Both the position numbers and the translations under genes were made by a program. Below the pieces are notes generated by a model, which worked only from the letters and a program-made list of their open reading frames with translations, was not told the origin of the DNA and ran no database searches. Below are positions 1-8,244 of a DNA stretch of 64,000 bases, piece after piece (positions within the stretch are counted from its first letter, which is position 1; each line of letters opens with the position of its first letter). The DNA is from Fidelibacterota bacterium UBA7301 (lineage in GTDB: Bacteria > Fidelibacterota > Marinisomatia > Marinisomatales > TCS55): NCBI GenBank assembly GCA_002471845.1, contig DKQT01000032.1, forward strand, positions 1 through 64,000. The letters run 5' to 3'.

Positions 1-1277
1 TTTTCGCCATACTGATCTTTTATATAATTAATAACCTCTCCCCGCCGTTCAATACAGAAATCGATATCAATATCCGGCAAACTGATGCGATCAGGATTCA
101 GAAAGCGTTCAAACAAAAGCTGATGGCGCATTGGATCAATAGTTGTAATTCCCAATGAATAGGAGACTAGGCTACCGGCAGCAGAACCGCGGCCCGGTCC
201 AACGGGGATATTATTGTCTTTTGCATACTTTACAAAATCAGCGGTAATGAGAAAATAGCCGGCGAAACCCATTTTTTGAATAATGCTTAACTCATGATCA
301 AGCCTTGATCGTAATTCAGGATTGAAATCACCATATCGCTTTTCAATACCTTTTTCGCACAGGGTTTGTAGATACGTGTCCGGGTTTAAACTTGATGCAT
401 TTTCCGGAATAGGAAAATTAGGTAGATGATAATCTCCCATGGGCAATTCAATTTCAATGCTGTCAGCGATCTTACGTGTATTTTCAATCGCCTGCGGAAC
501 ATCTTTGAACATTCCAAACATCTGGTCTTGGGTTTTGAAATAAAACTCAGGGGTGGCATAGCGCAAGCGGTTGGGATCATCACGATCTTTTCCGGTTCCC
601 AAACAGATATGCACATCGTGGGCTTCCCAATGTTCGTGTTTGGCATAGTGGGCATCATTGGTGCACACCAGAGGCAGGTCTAATTCAACAGCAAGTTTTT
701 TCAAATTCTGTATATTTTGAATCTCATCTGGAATTCCGTGATTTTGAACTTCCAAGTAAAAACGATCATTAAATATTTCTGCAAATCGGAGTGCCGCCTC
801 CTTGGCGCCGTCCCAATCACCTTTCAGCATTTTTTCTGGAATCTCACCCTTCAAACAACCTGAAAGGCAAATAATCCCTTCGCTATGTTCTCTCAGGAGA
901 TCAATATCAATCCGAGGACGGTAATAAAATCCATCTAGATATCCACAGGTTACCAGCTTCATCAAATTTTGATAGCCTGTATAATTTTGTGCAAGGAGGA
1001 CGAGGTGATTGTTTCCCCAACCCCCATCAGAGCGGGGTTTTTTATCAAATCGACTACCAACGGCCACATAAGTTTCACAGCCTATTATAGGTTTTACACC
1101 GGCCTTTTTGGCCGATTTATAATAGGGAATGACACTAAACATATTGCCATGTTCAGTGAGAGCCACCGAATCCATTCCAAGATCATCGATGGTATTGACT
1201 AAAGTTTGAACAGTTTGAGCCCCGTCCAAAAGGCTGTAGTCGGAATGATTATGTAAGTGTACGAATTCTGAAGTCAT
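1..1277 (-). CDS. dnaE: DNA polymerase III alpha subunit, N-terminal part (runs off the left edge)
   Basis: Replicative DNA polymerase catalytic subunit; only the first 425 codons are in the window and the frame is open to base 1. The protein starts MTSEFVHLHNHSDYSLLDG, the signature of the N-terminal PHP domain (residues about 5-270). Near the window edge it carries PDIDIDF (residues 401-407), the motif holding two catalytic aspartates of C-family polymerases, followed by FCIERRGEVINYI. The motif lies where it does in other DnaE proteins. The ATG at 1277 gives the canonical DnaE N-terminus. It lies downstream of prmC on the same strand, separated by 86 nt containing a perfect 32-bp palindrome. 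The family is certain; exonuclease or later domains cannot be seen. Confidence 0.96.
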   Translation of the reverse strand, partial: MTSEFVHLHNHSDYSLLDGAQTVQTLVNTIDDLGMDSVALTEHGNMFSVIPYYKSAKKAGVKPIIGCETYVAVGSRFDKKPRSDGGWGNNHLVLLAQNYTGYQNLMKLVTCGYLDGFYYRPRIDIDLLREHSEGIICLSGCLKGEIPEKMLKGDWDGAKEAALRFAEIFNDRFYLEVQNHGIPDEIQNIQNLKKLAVELDLPLVCTNDAHYAKHEHWEAHDVHICLGTGKDRDDPNRLRYATPEFYFKTQDQMFGMFKDVPQAIENTRKIADSIEIELPMGDYHLPNFPIPENASSLNPDTYLQTLCEKGIEKRYGDFNPELRSRLDHELSIIQKMGFAGYFLITADFVKYAKDNNIPVGPGRGSAAGSLVSYSLGITTIDPMRHQLLFERFLNPDRISLPDIDIDFCIERRGEVINYIKDQYGE

Positions 1278-1327
1278 TTAAAGTGAAATTGGTTACTCTG
1301 TTTTAGCGGTTAAAAATACAGTGTGTC

Positions 1328-1359
1328 TTGTATAGACGCAATTAATTGCGTCTATACAA
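1328..1359. repeat. Perfect 32-bp palindrome between prmC and dnaE
   Basis: Arm TTGTATAGACGCAATT is followed directly by its exact reverse complement, with no spacer. It fills much of the 86-nt gap between the prmC stop and the dnaE start. No U-tract follows on either strand, so it is not a standard terminator. It resembles the interspersed palindromes known from several bacterial genomes, but its copy number cannot be judged from one window. Confidence 0.8.
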
Positions 1360-1363
1360 CCAG

Positions 1364-2239
1364 TTAAATCTGAACTTTTAATACTCGGTCGTCGCTGTTA
1401 AAGTCCGGGATCAATTCCAACTGTTTAAATCCACCTGATTTAAAAATATCCACCGCCTTGCCAGGATGATCTCCCAGACCCACTTCCATCACTATGGAGC
1501 CTCCCAGGTTCAATAATGTTTTTCCCACTTCAGCAAATCGTCGGTAAAAACTCAGACCATCGTTGTTATCCGTCAAGGCCAGCCGGGGTTCATGCTGACT
1601 CACTTCCGGCATGGTTTCACCCAATTCATTTTGAGGAATATAAGGCGGATTGGAGACCACTAAGTCAAACGGGCCTGCAGGCATATCAATCAAAAAATCC
1701 ATAACTTGAAAATCTACATTGTTGATCTTATTCAATTCTGCATTATTACGCGCTTGTTTAACTGCATCTCTTGAAACATCTACGGACAGGATATCGGCGT
1801 CTTCTTTTTCCGCCCCTATGGAAACAGCAATACATCCTGATCCTGATCCGACTTCAAGCACTTTTGGATTGGCCATATTCCCAATGGTATGCAGTGCTAC
1901 ATCAACTACCCGTTCTGTTTCCGGACGGGGAATCAGGACAAGGGGTGAAACATTAAATTGATGTCCGTAAAATTCGGTTTTGCCGGTGATGTATTGGAGC
2001 GGTTCCCGGGATAAACGGCGCTTGATCCATACCTTTAGTTGATCTAACTGTTTGCGCAGAATGGGTTCTTCAAATTGAAGATAGAGGTCAATTCTTTTAT
2101 AATCCAATAGATCGCATAGGAGCCATTCGATCTCCCTTTTGGGGTTTTCAAACCCTTTAGAATTAAAATAGCCCTCCCCCCATTTGAGAACATCAATCAC
2201 CCGCCAATTCTGTTTCTGTTTTAAAGCGGGTTGAGACAA
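1364..2239 (-). CDS. prmC: Peptide chain release factor N5-glutamine methyltransferase PrmC (HemK)
   Basis: Methylates the glutamine of the GGQ motif in release factors using S-adenosylmethionine; cytosolic. The 291-aa protein has the usual length, an N-terminal helical domain (1-100), the SAM-binding strand VLEVGSGSGCIAVS (127-140) and the catalytic NPPY motif (197-200) that holds the target glutamine. It follows its substrate gene prfA directly: the prfA TAA ends at 2241 and the TTG start is at 2239, so translation is probably coupled. The TTG start is inferred from this spacing, as no strong SD is seen. Confidence 0.96.
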   Translation of the reverse strand: MSQPALKQKQNWRVIDVLKWGEGYFNSKGFENPKREIEWLLCDLLDYKRIDLYLQFEEPILRKQLDQLKVWIKRRLSREPLQYITGKTEFYGHQFNVSPLVLIPRPETERVVDVALHTIGNMANPKVLEVGSGSGCIAVSIGAEKEDADILSVDVSRDAVKQARNNAELNKINNVDFQVMDFLIDMPAGPFDLVVSNPPYIPQNELGETMPEVSQHEPRLALTDNNDGLSFYRRFAEVGKTLLNLGGSIVMEVGLGDHPGKAVDIFKSGGFKQLELIPDFNSDDRVLKVQI

Positions 2240-2240
2240 A

Positions 2241-3308
2241 TTATTCTCTAACGGTTGCCAATTGCGCCTGTTGATCTGCCAATTTTAAATTTTCAATAAT
2301 GTCGTTGATATCTCCATCCATGACACCTTCCAGATTGTAAGCTGTAAAACTGATACGATGGTCGGTAATGCGTCCCTGGGGAAAATTGTAAGTGCGGATC
2401 TTAGCGGAACGATCCCCAGTGGAAACCATGTCTTTTCGGGCAGCCGCTCGTTTCTCAGCCAACTTTTCCTGTTCGGTAGCCAATAATCTTGATCGCAACA
2501 CTTTCAGCGCCGCCACTTTATTTTTATGCTGGGATGTTTCATCCTGGCAAGTAACCACCAGTCCTGTGGGAATATGGGTAATGCGAATTGCAGATTCTGT
2601 TTTATTCACATGCTGACCCCCTGCACCGCTGGCGCGGTAAGTATCAATTTTCAAGTCTGCATCCACCACTTCTATGTCTGCTTCTTCCGCTTCCGGCAGA
2701 ACAGCTACGGTGGCTGCGGAAGTATGAACCCTTCCACTAGTTTCAGTCTTGGGCACACGCTGAACACGATGGACGCCGCTCTCAAATTTCATCATGCCGT
2801 AAACCCCCTCACCGGTTACTGAAAAAATAATCTCTTTAAACCCCCCGATCCCGATGGCATTGGATTCCATAACTTCATATTTCCAACTGTTCCGCTCAGC
2901 GAACCGGGAATACATGCGGTAAAGATCAGCCGCAAAAAGAGCTGCTTCATCGCCGCCGGTTCCGGCACGAATTTCAATGATGGTGTTTTTATCATCGGTA
3001 GGATCATGAGGCAGAAGCAATACTTTTAATTCTTCTTCTAATTCGGTCAAGGTTTCCTGCAATTGTTCAATTTCTGCCTGAGCAATATCTTTCAATTCAT
3101 CGTCATCTCCATTAAGAATTTCCAAATCATCATCCATTTGTTTCTGTGTGAATACAAATTCGCGCGCTTTTTCAACAATGGGGTTCAGCCGGCGGTGTTC
3201 TTTGGCAACTTCTGTATAGCGGTTTTGATCATTAATAAGTTCCGGATTAGCCATCCGTGCTTCCAGGGATTCAAAATGATCTATGATTTCTTTGAGTTTA
3301 TTAATCAT
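2241..3308 (-). CDS. prfA: Peptide chain release factor 1
   Basis: Class I release factor recognising UAA and UAG. The 355-aa length is typical. The GGQ motif that triggers peptidyl-tRNA hydrolysis is at residues 230-232 (SGAGGQHVNKTES). The codon-recognition tripeptide is PKT at 186-188, the P-x-T form of RF1 rather than the SPF of RF2. The start ATG overlaps the TGA of yqhQ (ATGA), and prmC, whose product methylates this GGQ, follows 1 nt after the stop. This forms a yqhQ-prfA-prmC cluster with strong translational coupling. Confidence 0.97.
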   Translation of the reverse strand: MINKLKEIIDHFESLEARMANPELINDQNRYTEVAKEHRRLNPIVEKAREFVFTQKQMDDDLEILNGDDDELKDIAQAEIEQLQETLTELEEELKVLLLPHDPTDDKNTIIEIRAGTGGDEAALFAADLYRMYSRFAERNSWKYEVMESNAIGIGGFKEIIFSVTGEGVYGMMKFESGVHRVQRVPKTETSGRVHTSAATVAVLPEAEEADIEVVDADLKIDTYRASGAGGQHVNKTESAIRITHIPTGLVVTCQDETSQHKNKVAALKVLRSRLLATEQEKLAEKRAAARKDMVSTGDRSAKIRTYNFPQGRITDHRISFTAYNLEGVMDGDINDIIENLKLADQQAQLATVRE

Positions 3309-4243
3309 CCAATTGCTTCCGCTACATATTCCTTGCCAACCATAAATTCATACTGATCCCCAAAGGCTTTTTTCAGTGCGGTAATGGCCACCTCCACCAT
3401 ATCATCCTCCGGTATCCGTGTGGTGATATTCTGCAGCCAAAGGCCGGGGGCACGCAACATTCTGAAAAAGAGACTGTTTTCATTCCGAGCTGTTATTTTG
3501 ATAATTTCATAGGAAACACCGGCTACCAGGGGAATCATAGGCAGATGAACCAACAACCGGATGGGCAAACTGATAAATCCTGTGACCGCCATGACAATAG
3601 CATCAATAAGCGAAAAAACAATAATGGCCGATAAAAGAACGATGAACATAAAGCTGGTGCCGCAACGAGGATGCTGGGTCGGAAAAGACTGGGCATTAGG
3701 AATATCCACATTTTTGCCCGACTCAAAATTATACACCACACGGTGCTCAGCCCCGTGGTATTGAAATAGGCGCCCCACATCTTTCATGAGGGAGATCAAA
3801 AGCAGATAAATCACAAAAAAGGTGATGCGAAAGATGCCTGAAATCATATTGAAGGCCATTGCTTCCCGTTCCACATCCAACAGTTTCGTGGTGATCCACA
3901 TGGGGGCAATCATGAACAAGGTAACGGCCAGTGCAATCGCAAACAGGGATGACAGGGAATCCATCAACTTGCTTGGTTTTTTCTCCTTTTCATCTGGTAT
4001 GGCGATATCGGCGGACCATTGTAAGGTAGCCATACCCATTTTCATCGCTTCAAATAAACCGGCCATGCCGCGGAAAATCGGTTTTTTCCAAAAGGATGAT
4101 CGTTCTGTAACTGATTTAAAATCATGCCGATCTACATGGACTTTCCCTTCAGGGTCTCGCACCGCTGTTGCATAAAATCCCGGTACGCGCATCATAACAC
4201 CTTCGATGACAGCTTGGCCACCAACAAGAATGGTCGGTTTCAT
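3305..4243 (-). CDS. DUF1385 (YqhQ-like) membrane protein
   Basis: Family of unknown function, recognised by the N-terminal GGQAVIEGVMMR motif and by QYHGAEHRVVYNFESG in the middle. Several hydrophobic segments follow (about 100-150 and 190-245 in this start), so it is an integral membrane protein. DUF1385 genes are commonly next to prfA and rpmE, as here. The frame is open to an ATG at 4270, but that start lies against the U-tract of the rpmE terminator hairpin. The ATG at 4243 gives MKPTILVGGQAV, which aligns with the family N-terminus, so 4243 (312 aa) is preferred; 4270 remains possible because GGAG lies 10 nt before it. The stop overlaps the prfA start by 4 nt. Confidence 0.88.
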   Translation of the reverse strand: MKPTILVGGQAVIEGVMMRVPGFYATAVRDPEGKVHVDRHDFKSVTERSSFWKKPIFRGMAGLFEAMKMGMATLQWSADIAIPDEKEKKPSKLMDSLSSLFAIALAVTLFMIAPMWITTKLLDVEREAMAFNMISGIFRITFFVIYLLLISLMKDVGRLFQYHGAEHRVVYNFESGKNVDIPNAQSFPTQHPRCGTSFMFIVLLSAIIVFSLIDAIVMAVTGFISLPIRLLVHLPMIPLVAGVSYEIIKITARNENSLFFRMLRAPGLWLQNITTRIPEDDMVEVAITALKKAFGDQYEFMVGKEYVAEAIG

Positions 4244-4270
4244 AATTGATATTAGAATGGTTTTAATCAT

Positions 4271-4318
4271 AAAAAAATGGCTCCAGGGTGTACGTACCTA
4301 TCCCGAAGCCATTCTTAT
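4271..4318 (-). terminator. Intrinsic terminator after rpmE (bidirectional look)
   Basis: Outer stem AATGGCT (4276-4282) pairs with AGCCATT (4307-4313), with an inner GGG/CCC (4286-4288/4302-4304). On the minus strand seven U residues follow directly, just before the upstream candidate start of yqhQ. On the plus strand the stem is followed by CTTATTTTTT. It should partly separate rpmE from the yqhQ-prfA-prmC group. Confidence 0.75.
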
Positions 4319-4329
4319 TTTTTATCGCG

Positions 4330-4536
4330 TTACTGGTTGGCTTTTTTATATTTCTTTTTGAACTGTTCGATTCGTCCCGCTGTGTCTACCAACTTTTGTT
4401 TTCCTGTATAAAAAGGATGACATTCAGAACAGATTTCAATATGCTGATCACCCATGGTACTATACACTTGAAATGTATGGCCACAGGAACAAACAACATT
4501 ACCTAATTTATATTCGGGATGTGTATTTACTTTCAT
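4330..4536 (-). CDS. rpmE: 50S ribosomal protein L31 (zinc-binding type)
   Basis: Small ribosomal protein of the large subunit. The 68-aa product starts [12 protein letters not shown] and keeps the cysteines of the C+ (zinc-binding) form: VCSCGHTF and [14 protein letters not shown]. An in-frame ATG lies 12 nt upstream, but its own codon forms the GGAG Shine-Dalgarno 6 nt before the ATG at 4536. The later start is therefore preferred and gives the usual L31 N-terminus. Transcribed after the aminotransferase gene (19-nt gap) and followed by a terminator hairpin. Confidence 0.96.
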   Translation of the reverse strand: MKVNTHPEYKLGNVVCSCGHTFQVYSTMGDQHIEICSECHPFYTGKQKLVDTAGRIEQFKKKYKKANQ

Positions 4537-4555
4537 TTGTAACTCCATATACTAA

Positions 4556-5755
4556 TCAATTTAATTGTTTTAAAACTTTTTGAACGCGATTAATTCCCTC
4601 CCGTATCACTTCTTTTCCCAAGGGATAAGAAAAGCGAATATGACCCGGGGCACCAAATCCATCGCCGGGGACGGTAACTACTCTTGCTTCATTCAAGATC
4701 ACATCACATAAATCAAATGAATCTTTTATTTTCTCTCCCCGAAATGATGTACCAATATAATTTGAAAAATCCGGGAAGGCATAAAAAGCACCACCGGGGA
4801 TATCACAACTTACACCGGGAATATCATTGAGAAGCAACACCATCAGATCACGCCGTTCCTTAAATTTCTTTTGCATCATTTCAACAGCAGACTGGTCTCC
4901 AACCAATGCCTCCACGGAGGCCGCTTGACCTATTGAATTAGCGCAGGATGTAGCTTGCCCCTGTATTTTGCTCATAGCTTTAATGATAGATTCTCCCCCG
5001 AAGGCATACCCGATTCGCCACCCTGTCATGGCATACGTTTTGGATAAACTCATGCAGGTTAAAATTTTTGCGCCTATATGATGGTCATCGTTCAATTTTT
5101 TTGAACTAGTAAATTTGCCCTCAAAGACAAGCCTTTCATAGCACTCATCTGAAATAACAGTCCAATCATGTTCTTTAGCGATTCCCAGTATATTGATAAT
5201 CGCTTCATCGGACCAAACACTGCCAGTGGGATTAGATGGAGAATTGAGAATAATTCCTTTTACATTATCGGTGATTTTGGACTCAAGATCGTCCATATCA
5301 GGCTCAAAATTTTGTTTTGAATCTGTATTCACCAACACCGGTTTTGCGTCAGAAAGTATTACAAATTCCGGAAAGGATACCCAATAGGGTTTAAAAATAA
5401 GGACTTCGTCCCCCTCTTGAAAAAGCACTTGACAAGCCAGGTAAAGGCTTTGTTTTTCCCCATTGGAGATAAGCACTTGATTCGGGGATACAACTAATTG
5501 ATTCTCCCGTTTCAGCTTCGTACATACCGCTTCTCTCAATTCAAGTGTTCCAGAACCGGCAGTATACTTTGTTTGGCCCTCATCCAATGCTGTTTTTGCT
5601 GCATTGCGGATATTTTCCGGTGTATTGAAGTCCGGCTGACCGGCACTAAAGTTGATTACATCCACACCCTGCGCGCGTAATTCAGCCGCCCTGGAAGTCA
5701 TTTCGAGCGTAAAGGATGGTTTAACGCGATGGACGCGATCGGCTAAAATAGTCAT
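4556..5755 (-). CDS. aspC: Class I/II pyridoxal-phosphate aminotransferase, aspartate type
   Basis: Transfers an amino group between aspartate (or a related donor) and 2-oxoglutarate, or possibly prephenate; cytosolic. The 399-aa fold-type I enzyme has NPTG at 175-178, the PLP-contacting D203 and Y206 in SDECYERLVF, the Schiff-base lysine K239 in SLSKTYAMTGWRIGYA, and the carboxylate-binding arginine in HIRFSYPLG near residue 379. It belongs to the bacterial I-gamma aspartate/prephenate group by sequence feel; exact substrate is not certain. AAGGA lies 6 nt before the ATG. It sits 13 nt after the Cas6b-like gene and before rpmE. Confidence 0.92.
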   Translation of the reverse strand: MTILADRVHRVKPSFTLEMTSRAAELRAQGVDVINFSAGQPDFNTPENIRNAAKTALDEGQTKYTAGSGTLELREAVCTKLKRENQLVVSPNQVLISNGEKQSLYLACQVLFQEGDEVLIFKPYWVSFPEFVILSDAKPVLVNTDSKQNFEPDMDDLESKITDNVKGIILNSPSNPTGSVWSDEAIINILGIAKEHDWTVISDECYERLVFEGKFTSSKKLNDDHHIGAKILTCMSLSKTYAMTGWRIGYAFGGESIIKAMSKIQGQATSCANSIGQAASVEALVGDQSAVEMMQKKFKERRDLMVLLLNDIPGVSCDIPGGAFYAFPDFSNYIGTSFRGEKIKDSFDLCDVILNEARVVTVPGDGFGAPGHIRFSYPLGKEVIREGINRVQKVLKQLN

Positions 5756-5768
5756 GAATATTCCTTAG

Positions 5769-6821
5769 TTAAACGCTATGCTGTTTTTTGTGGTATTCTT
5801 CCGAATTATAGTTTACATCAGAAGTATCTTTCTTTGGTTTTCTACCACGTTTTTTCTTCGGCTTAGAAGGTATAGGTTTATCCTTCGGTTCTGAATCTGG
5901 TTTAGTTACATGTGTTTCATAAACCATTTCATCCTCTTCAATTTCGAATTCTTCGGACAAAACTTTTTTACTTCTTTTTGACGGCATTAAATCTTTACCG
6001 GGGACTTTTTTAGATCGCGGTACCTTATCAACGTCAATTTCCTGTAAATCGGATTCTGCAATTGCTGATTCACCATCAAAATCGTCTTTGACTGCCTGAT
6101 CCTCCAATTTCTGTAAATCTCCTTCATTAAAAGCGAACATTTCGGGATTAAATAAGCCAAACAAGGTACCATAGCCGCGTGTGATTCCATTTCCAATTCC
6201 CAAATAATTCGGTAATATAAAATTGGCGCGAAATTCACCATCAAATGCACCCCAGTTATTTTCATCCACCGGGCGGGGAAAAAGCGATGACAGTGTTACT
6301 TTGGTGAAAATATTTTCTTCCAGTTCCATTCCCATTTCACGCGCCATAAAAACGATATTCTGGCCCAGGAGACGGTTCAAAAAATTTACACGGTCAACAT
6401 TATTCAAGAAACGATAACGGTATCCGGTAGTTTGATTTAATGCCACCCATGGCGTCACAAACCGGTAACGTATCAATTTTGAAACCGGCTGAAACCTATC
6501 TCCGTGTTCTTCTAATTCATTATCAAGAACTTGGAAAGTAATATTCCCAAAATCCATAAAATCCATCTTTTGGGCAATTGATTTAATTGGTTCAACACCT
6601 TCACCGATACCAATAATGTAGATTTGTTCATTCAAAATCTTGACCTGTACACGGGGATAGAGAAATTGCTGGCGATAAGACCCATCAAGCATGGGTACAA
6701 TTTCTTCGTCAGGGAATTGATTCATCAAGACGCCTTTCACCTGATAAGGCGTTTTACGGACAGGCTTATCCGTGAAGATACGAACAGTAATAGTCCTTAC
6801 TTCTGGGTATTTAGAACTCAT
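5769..6821 (-). CDS. Cas6b-like RAMP-fold protein without catalytic histidines, with a long charged C-terminal tail
   Basis: Recognised from motifs of the Cas6b group of CRISPR-RNA endoribonucleases. The N-terminal half has YPRVQVK (55-61) and GIGEGVEPIK (71-80), matching the family YPLIQYK...GINEGVE pattern. The second half has TPWVALN (123-129), LLGQNIVFMA (151-160, family 'L.GNILSM') and NFILPNYLGIGNGITRGYG (200-218, the C-terminal glycine-rich RNA-binding loop). The family's N-terminal histidine pair before YPL is absent: this stretch reads FPDEEIVPMLDGSYRQQFLYP, and H106 is the only histidine in the first 300 residues. Residues 230-350 form a charged, probably disordered tail with an AT-hook-like KKKRGRKPKK (322-331). 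GGAGG lies 6 nt before the ATG. It is downstream of rho (54 nt) and 13 nt before the aminotransferase gene; no CRISPR array or other cas gene is in the window. A domesticated, non-cleaving RNA-binding role is inferred, not shown. Confidence 0.8.
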   Translation of the reverse strand: MSSKYPEVRTITVRIFTDKPVRKTPYQVKGVLMNQFPDEEIVPMLDGSYRQQFLYPRVQVKILNEQIYIIGIGEGVEPIKSIAQKMDFMDFGNITFQVLDNELEEHGDRFQPVSKLIRYRFVTPWVALNQTTGYRYRFLNNVDRVNFLNRLLGQNIVFMAREMGMELEENIFTKVTLSSLFPRPVDENNWGAFDGEFRANFILPNYLGIGNGITRGYGTLFGLFNPEMFAFNEGDLQKLEDQAVKDDFDGESAIAESDLQEIDVDKVPRSKKVPGKDLMPSKRSKKVLSEEFEIEEDEMVYETHVTKPDSEPKDKPIPSKPKKKRGRKPKKDTSDVNYNSEEYHKKQHSV

Positions 6822-6875
6822 TTATATCCTCCATAGTTGCTACACCTAGAGTGATTAAGATACAGTAATTTAACC

Positions 6876-8123
6876 TTATTGGCTCATTGTTTCCATAAAT
6901 TCTTCATTGGTCTTTGTCCGGCGCATTCTATCCTGAATGAACTCCATGGCTTCTATTACATTCATATCATTCAGCAGTTTTCTCAAGATCCACATACGTG
7001 CTAGTACCTTCTTCTCCAGCAACAATTCTTCCTTACGGGTGCCTGAACGGACCAAATCGAAAGAAGGATAAATACGGCGGTCGCTGAGACGACGGTCCAG
7101 GACCAGTTCCATATTGCCTGTACCTTTAAATTCCTCAAAGATCACTTCATCCATACGGCTCCCGGTGTCAATCAGGGCCGTGGCAATAATAGTGAGGCTG
7201 CCGCTTTCTTCTGTATTCCGTGCAGCACCGAAAAATTGTTTCGGTTTTTTCAGCGCATTTGAATCCACACCGCCTGAAAGAATTTTACCACTGTGTGGGA
7301 TAACCGCATTATGGGCCCGTCCCAAGCGTGTGATACTGTCCAACAGAATGACCACATCATCGCCGAATTCAACCATTCGCCGCGCTTTATGAATCACCAT
7401 CTCGGCCACGGCAACGTGACGCTCCGGCGGTTCATCAAAAGTAGAGCTGATCACCTCCGCTTCTACATTGCGTTTCATATCAGTCACTTCTTCCGGACGC
7501 TCATCAATAAGTAGAATAATTAATTTTACTTTTGGGTGGTTTTTGGAAATTGCATTGGCCACTTTTTGCAGCAACACCGTTTTCCCCGTTTTTGGCTGGG
7601 CCACGATGAGGCCCCGCTGGCCTTTCCCTACAGGAGAAATCATATCCATAACACGGGTGGAGAGATCTTTTGGATTTACCTCTAAATTAAATTTTTCTTC
7701 CGGATAAAGGGGCGTCAGATTATCAAATAGGATTGCCCGTTTCAATTCACTAGGATCTTGGCTGTTCACTTTATCCACTTTTAGCAGGGCATAAAAACGT
7801 TCCTTGGACTTTGGCTGACGAATCTGGCCAAAAACCGCATGGCCTGTCCGTAATCCAAACCGCTTGATTTGTGAAGGGCTTACATAAATATCATCGGGAC
7901 CGGGAAGATAATTGAAATCCGGACTGCGTAAAAACCCATATCCTTCCTTGAGGACTTCCAAGATTCCCTCAGCAGTAACACCGCCTTCTTTCTCATTCTG
8001 GGCTTCAAGAATTTTGACGATAAGCTCCTGCTTATTCATTCCTGAATAACTCTCGATATCCAGGTTCGCAGCGAGATCCGCCAACTCCTTGATTTTTAGT
8101 TTTTGTAACTCGTTAACATTCAT
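6876..8123 (-). CDS. rho: Transcription termination factor Rho
   Basis: Hexameric RNA-dependent ATPase and helicase that ends transcription. The 415-aa protein is of typical length. It has a Rho N-terminal SAP-like domain (1-43), the cold-shock-like RNA-binding domain with [26 protein letters not shown] spread over 61-86, and the Walker A motif AQPKTGKT (175-182). Further motifs are the Walker B stretch [15 protein letters not shown] and the Q- and R-loop regions near [25 protein letters not shown] lies about 10 nt before the ATG. The 121-nt leader between folC and rho is A/T rich, which would suit autogenous control, but no defined element was seen. Confidence 0.97.
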   Translation of the reverse strand: MNVNELQKLKIKELADLAANLDIESYSGMNKQELIVKILEAQNEKEGGVTAEGILEVLKEGYGFLRSPDFNYLPGPDDIYVSPSQIKRFGLRTGHAVFGQIRQPKSKERFYALLKVDKVNSQDPSELKRAILFDNLTPLYPEEKFNLEVNPKDLSTRVMDMISPVGKGQRGLIVAQPKTGKTVLLQKVANAISKNHPKVKLIILLIDERPEEVTDMKRNVEAEVISSTFDEPPERHVAVAEMVIHKARRMVEFGDDVVILLDSITRLGRAHNAVIPHSGKILSGGVDSNALKKPKQFFGAARNTEESGSLTIIATALIDTGSRMDEVIFEEFKGTGNMELVLDRRLSDRRIYPSFDLVRSGTRKEELLLEKKVLARMWILRKLLNDMNVIEAMEFIQDRMRRTKTNEEFMETMSQ

Positions 8124-8244
8124 ATAGACATAACCTTAATTAAATTCTTTAAAAAATCTTTGTAATTGAAAATTTTGGGGAATTGCCTTGTGGGGCTATA
8201 AAAAAGCACAAAGCGCAAAGCAACTGACGGGATATTACACTACT

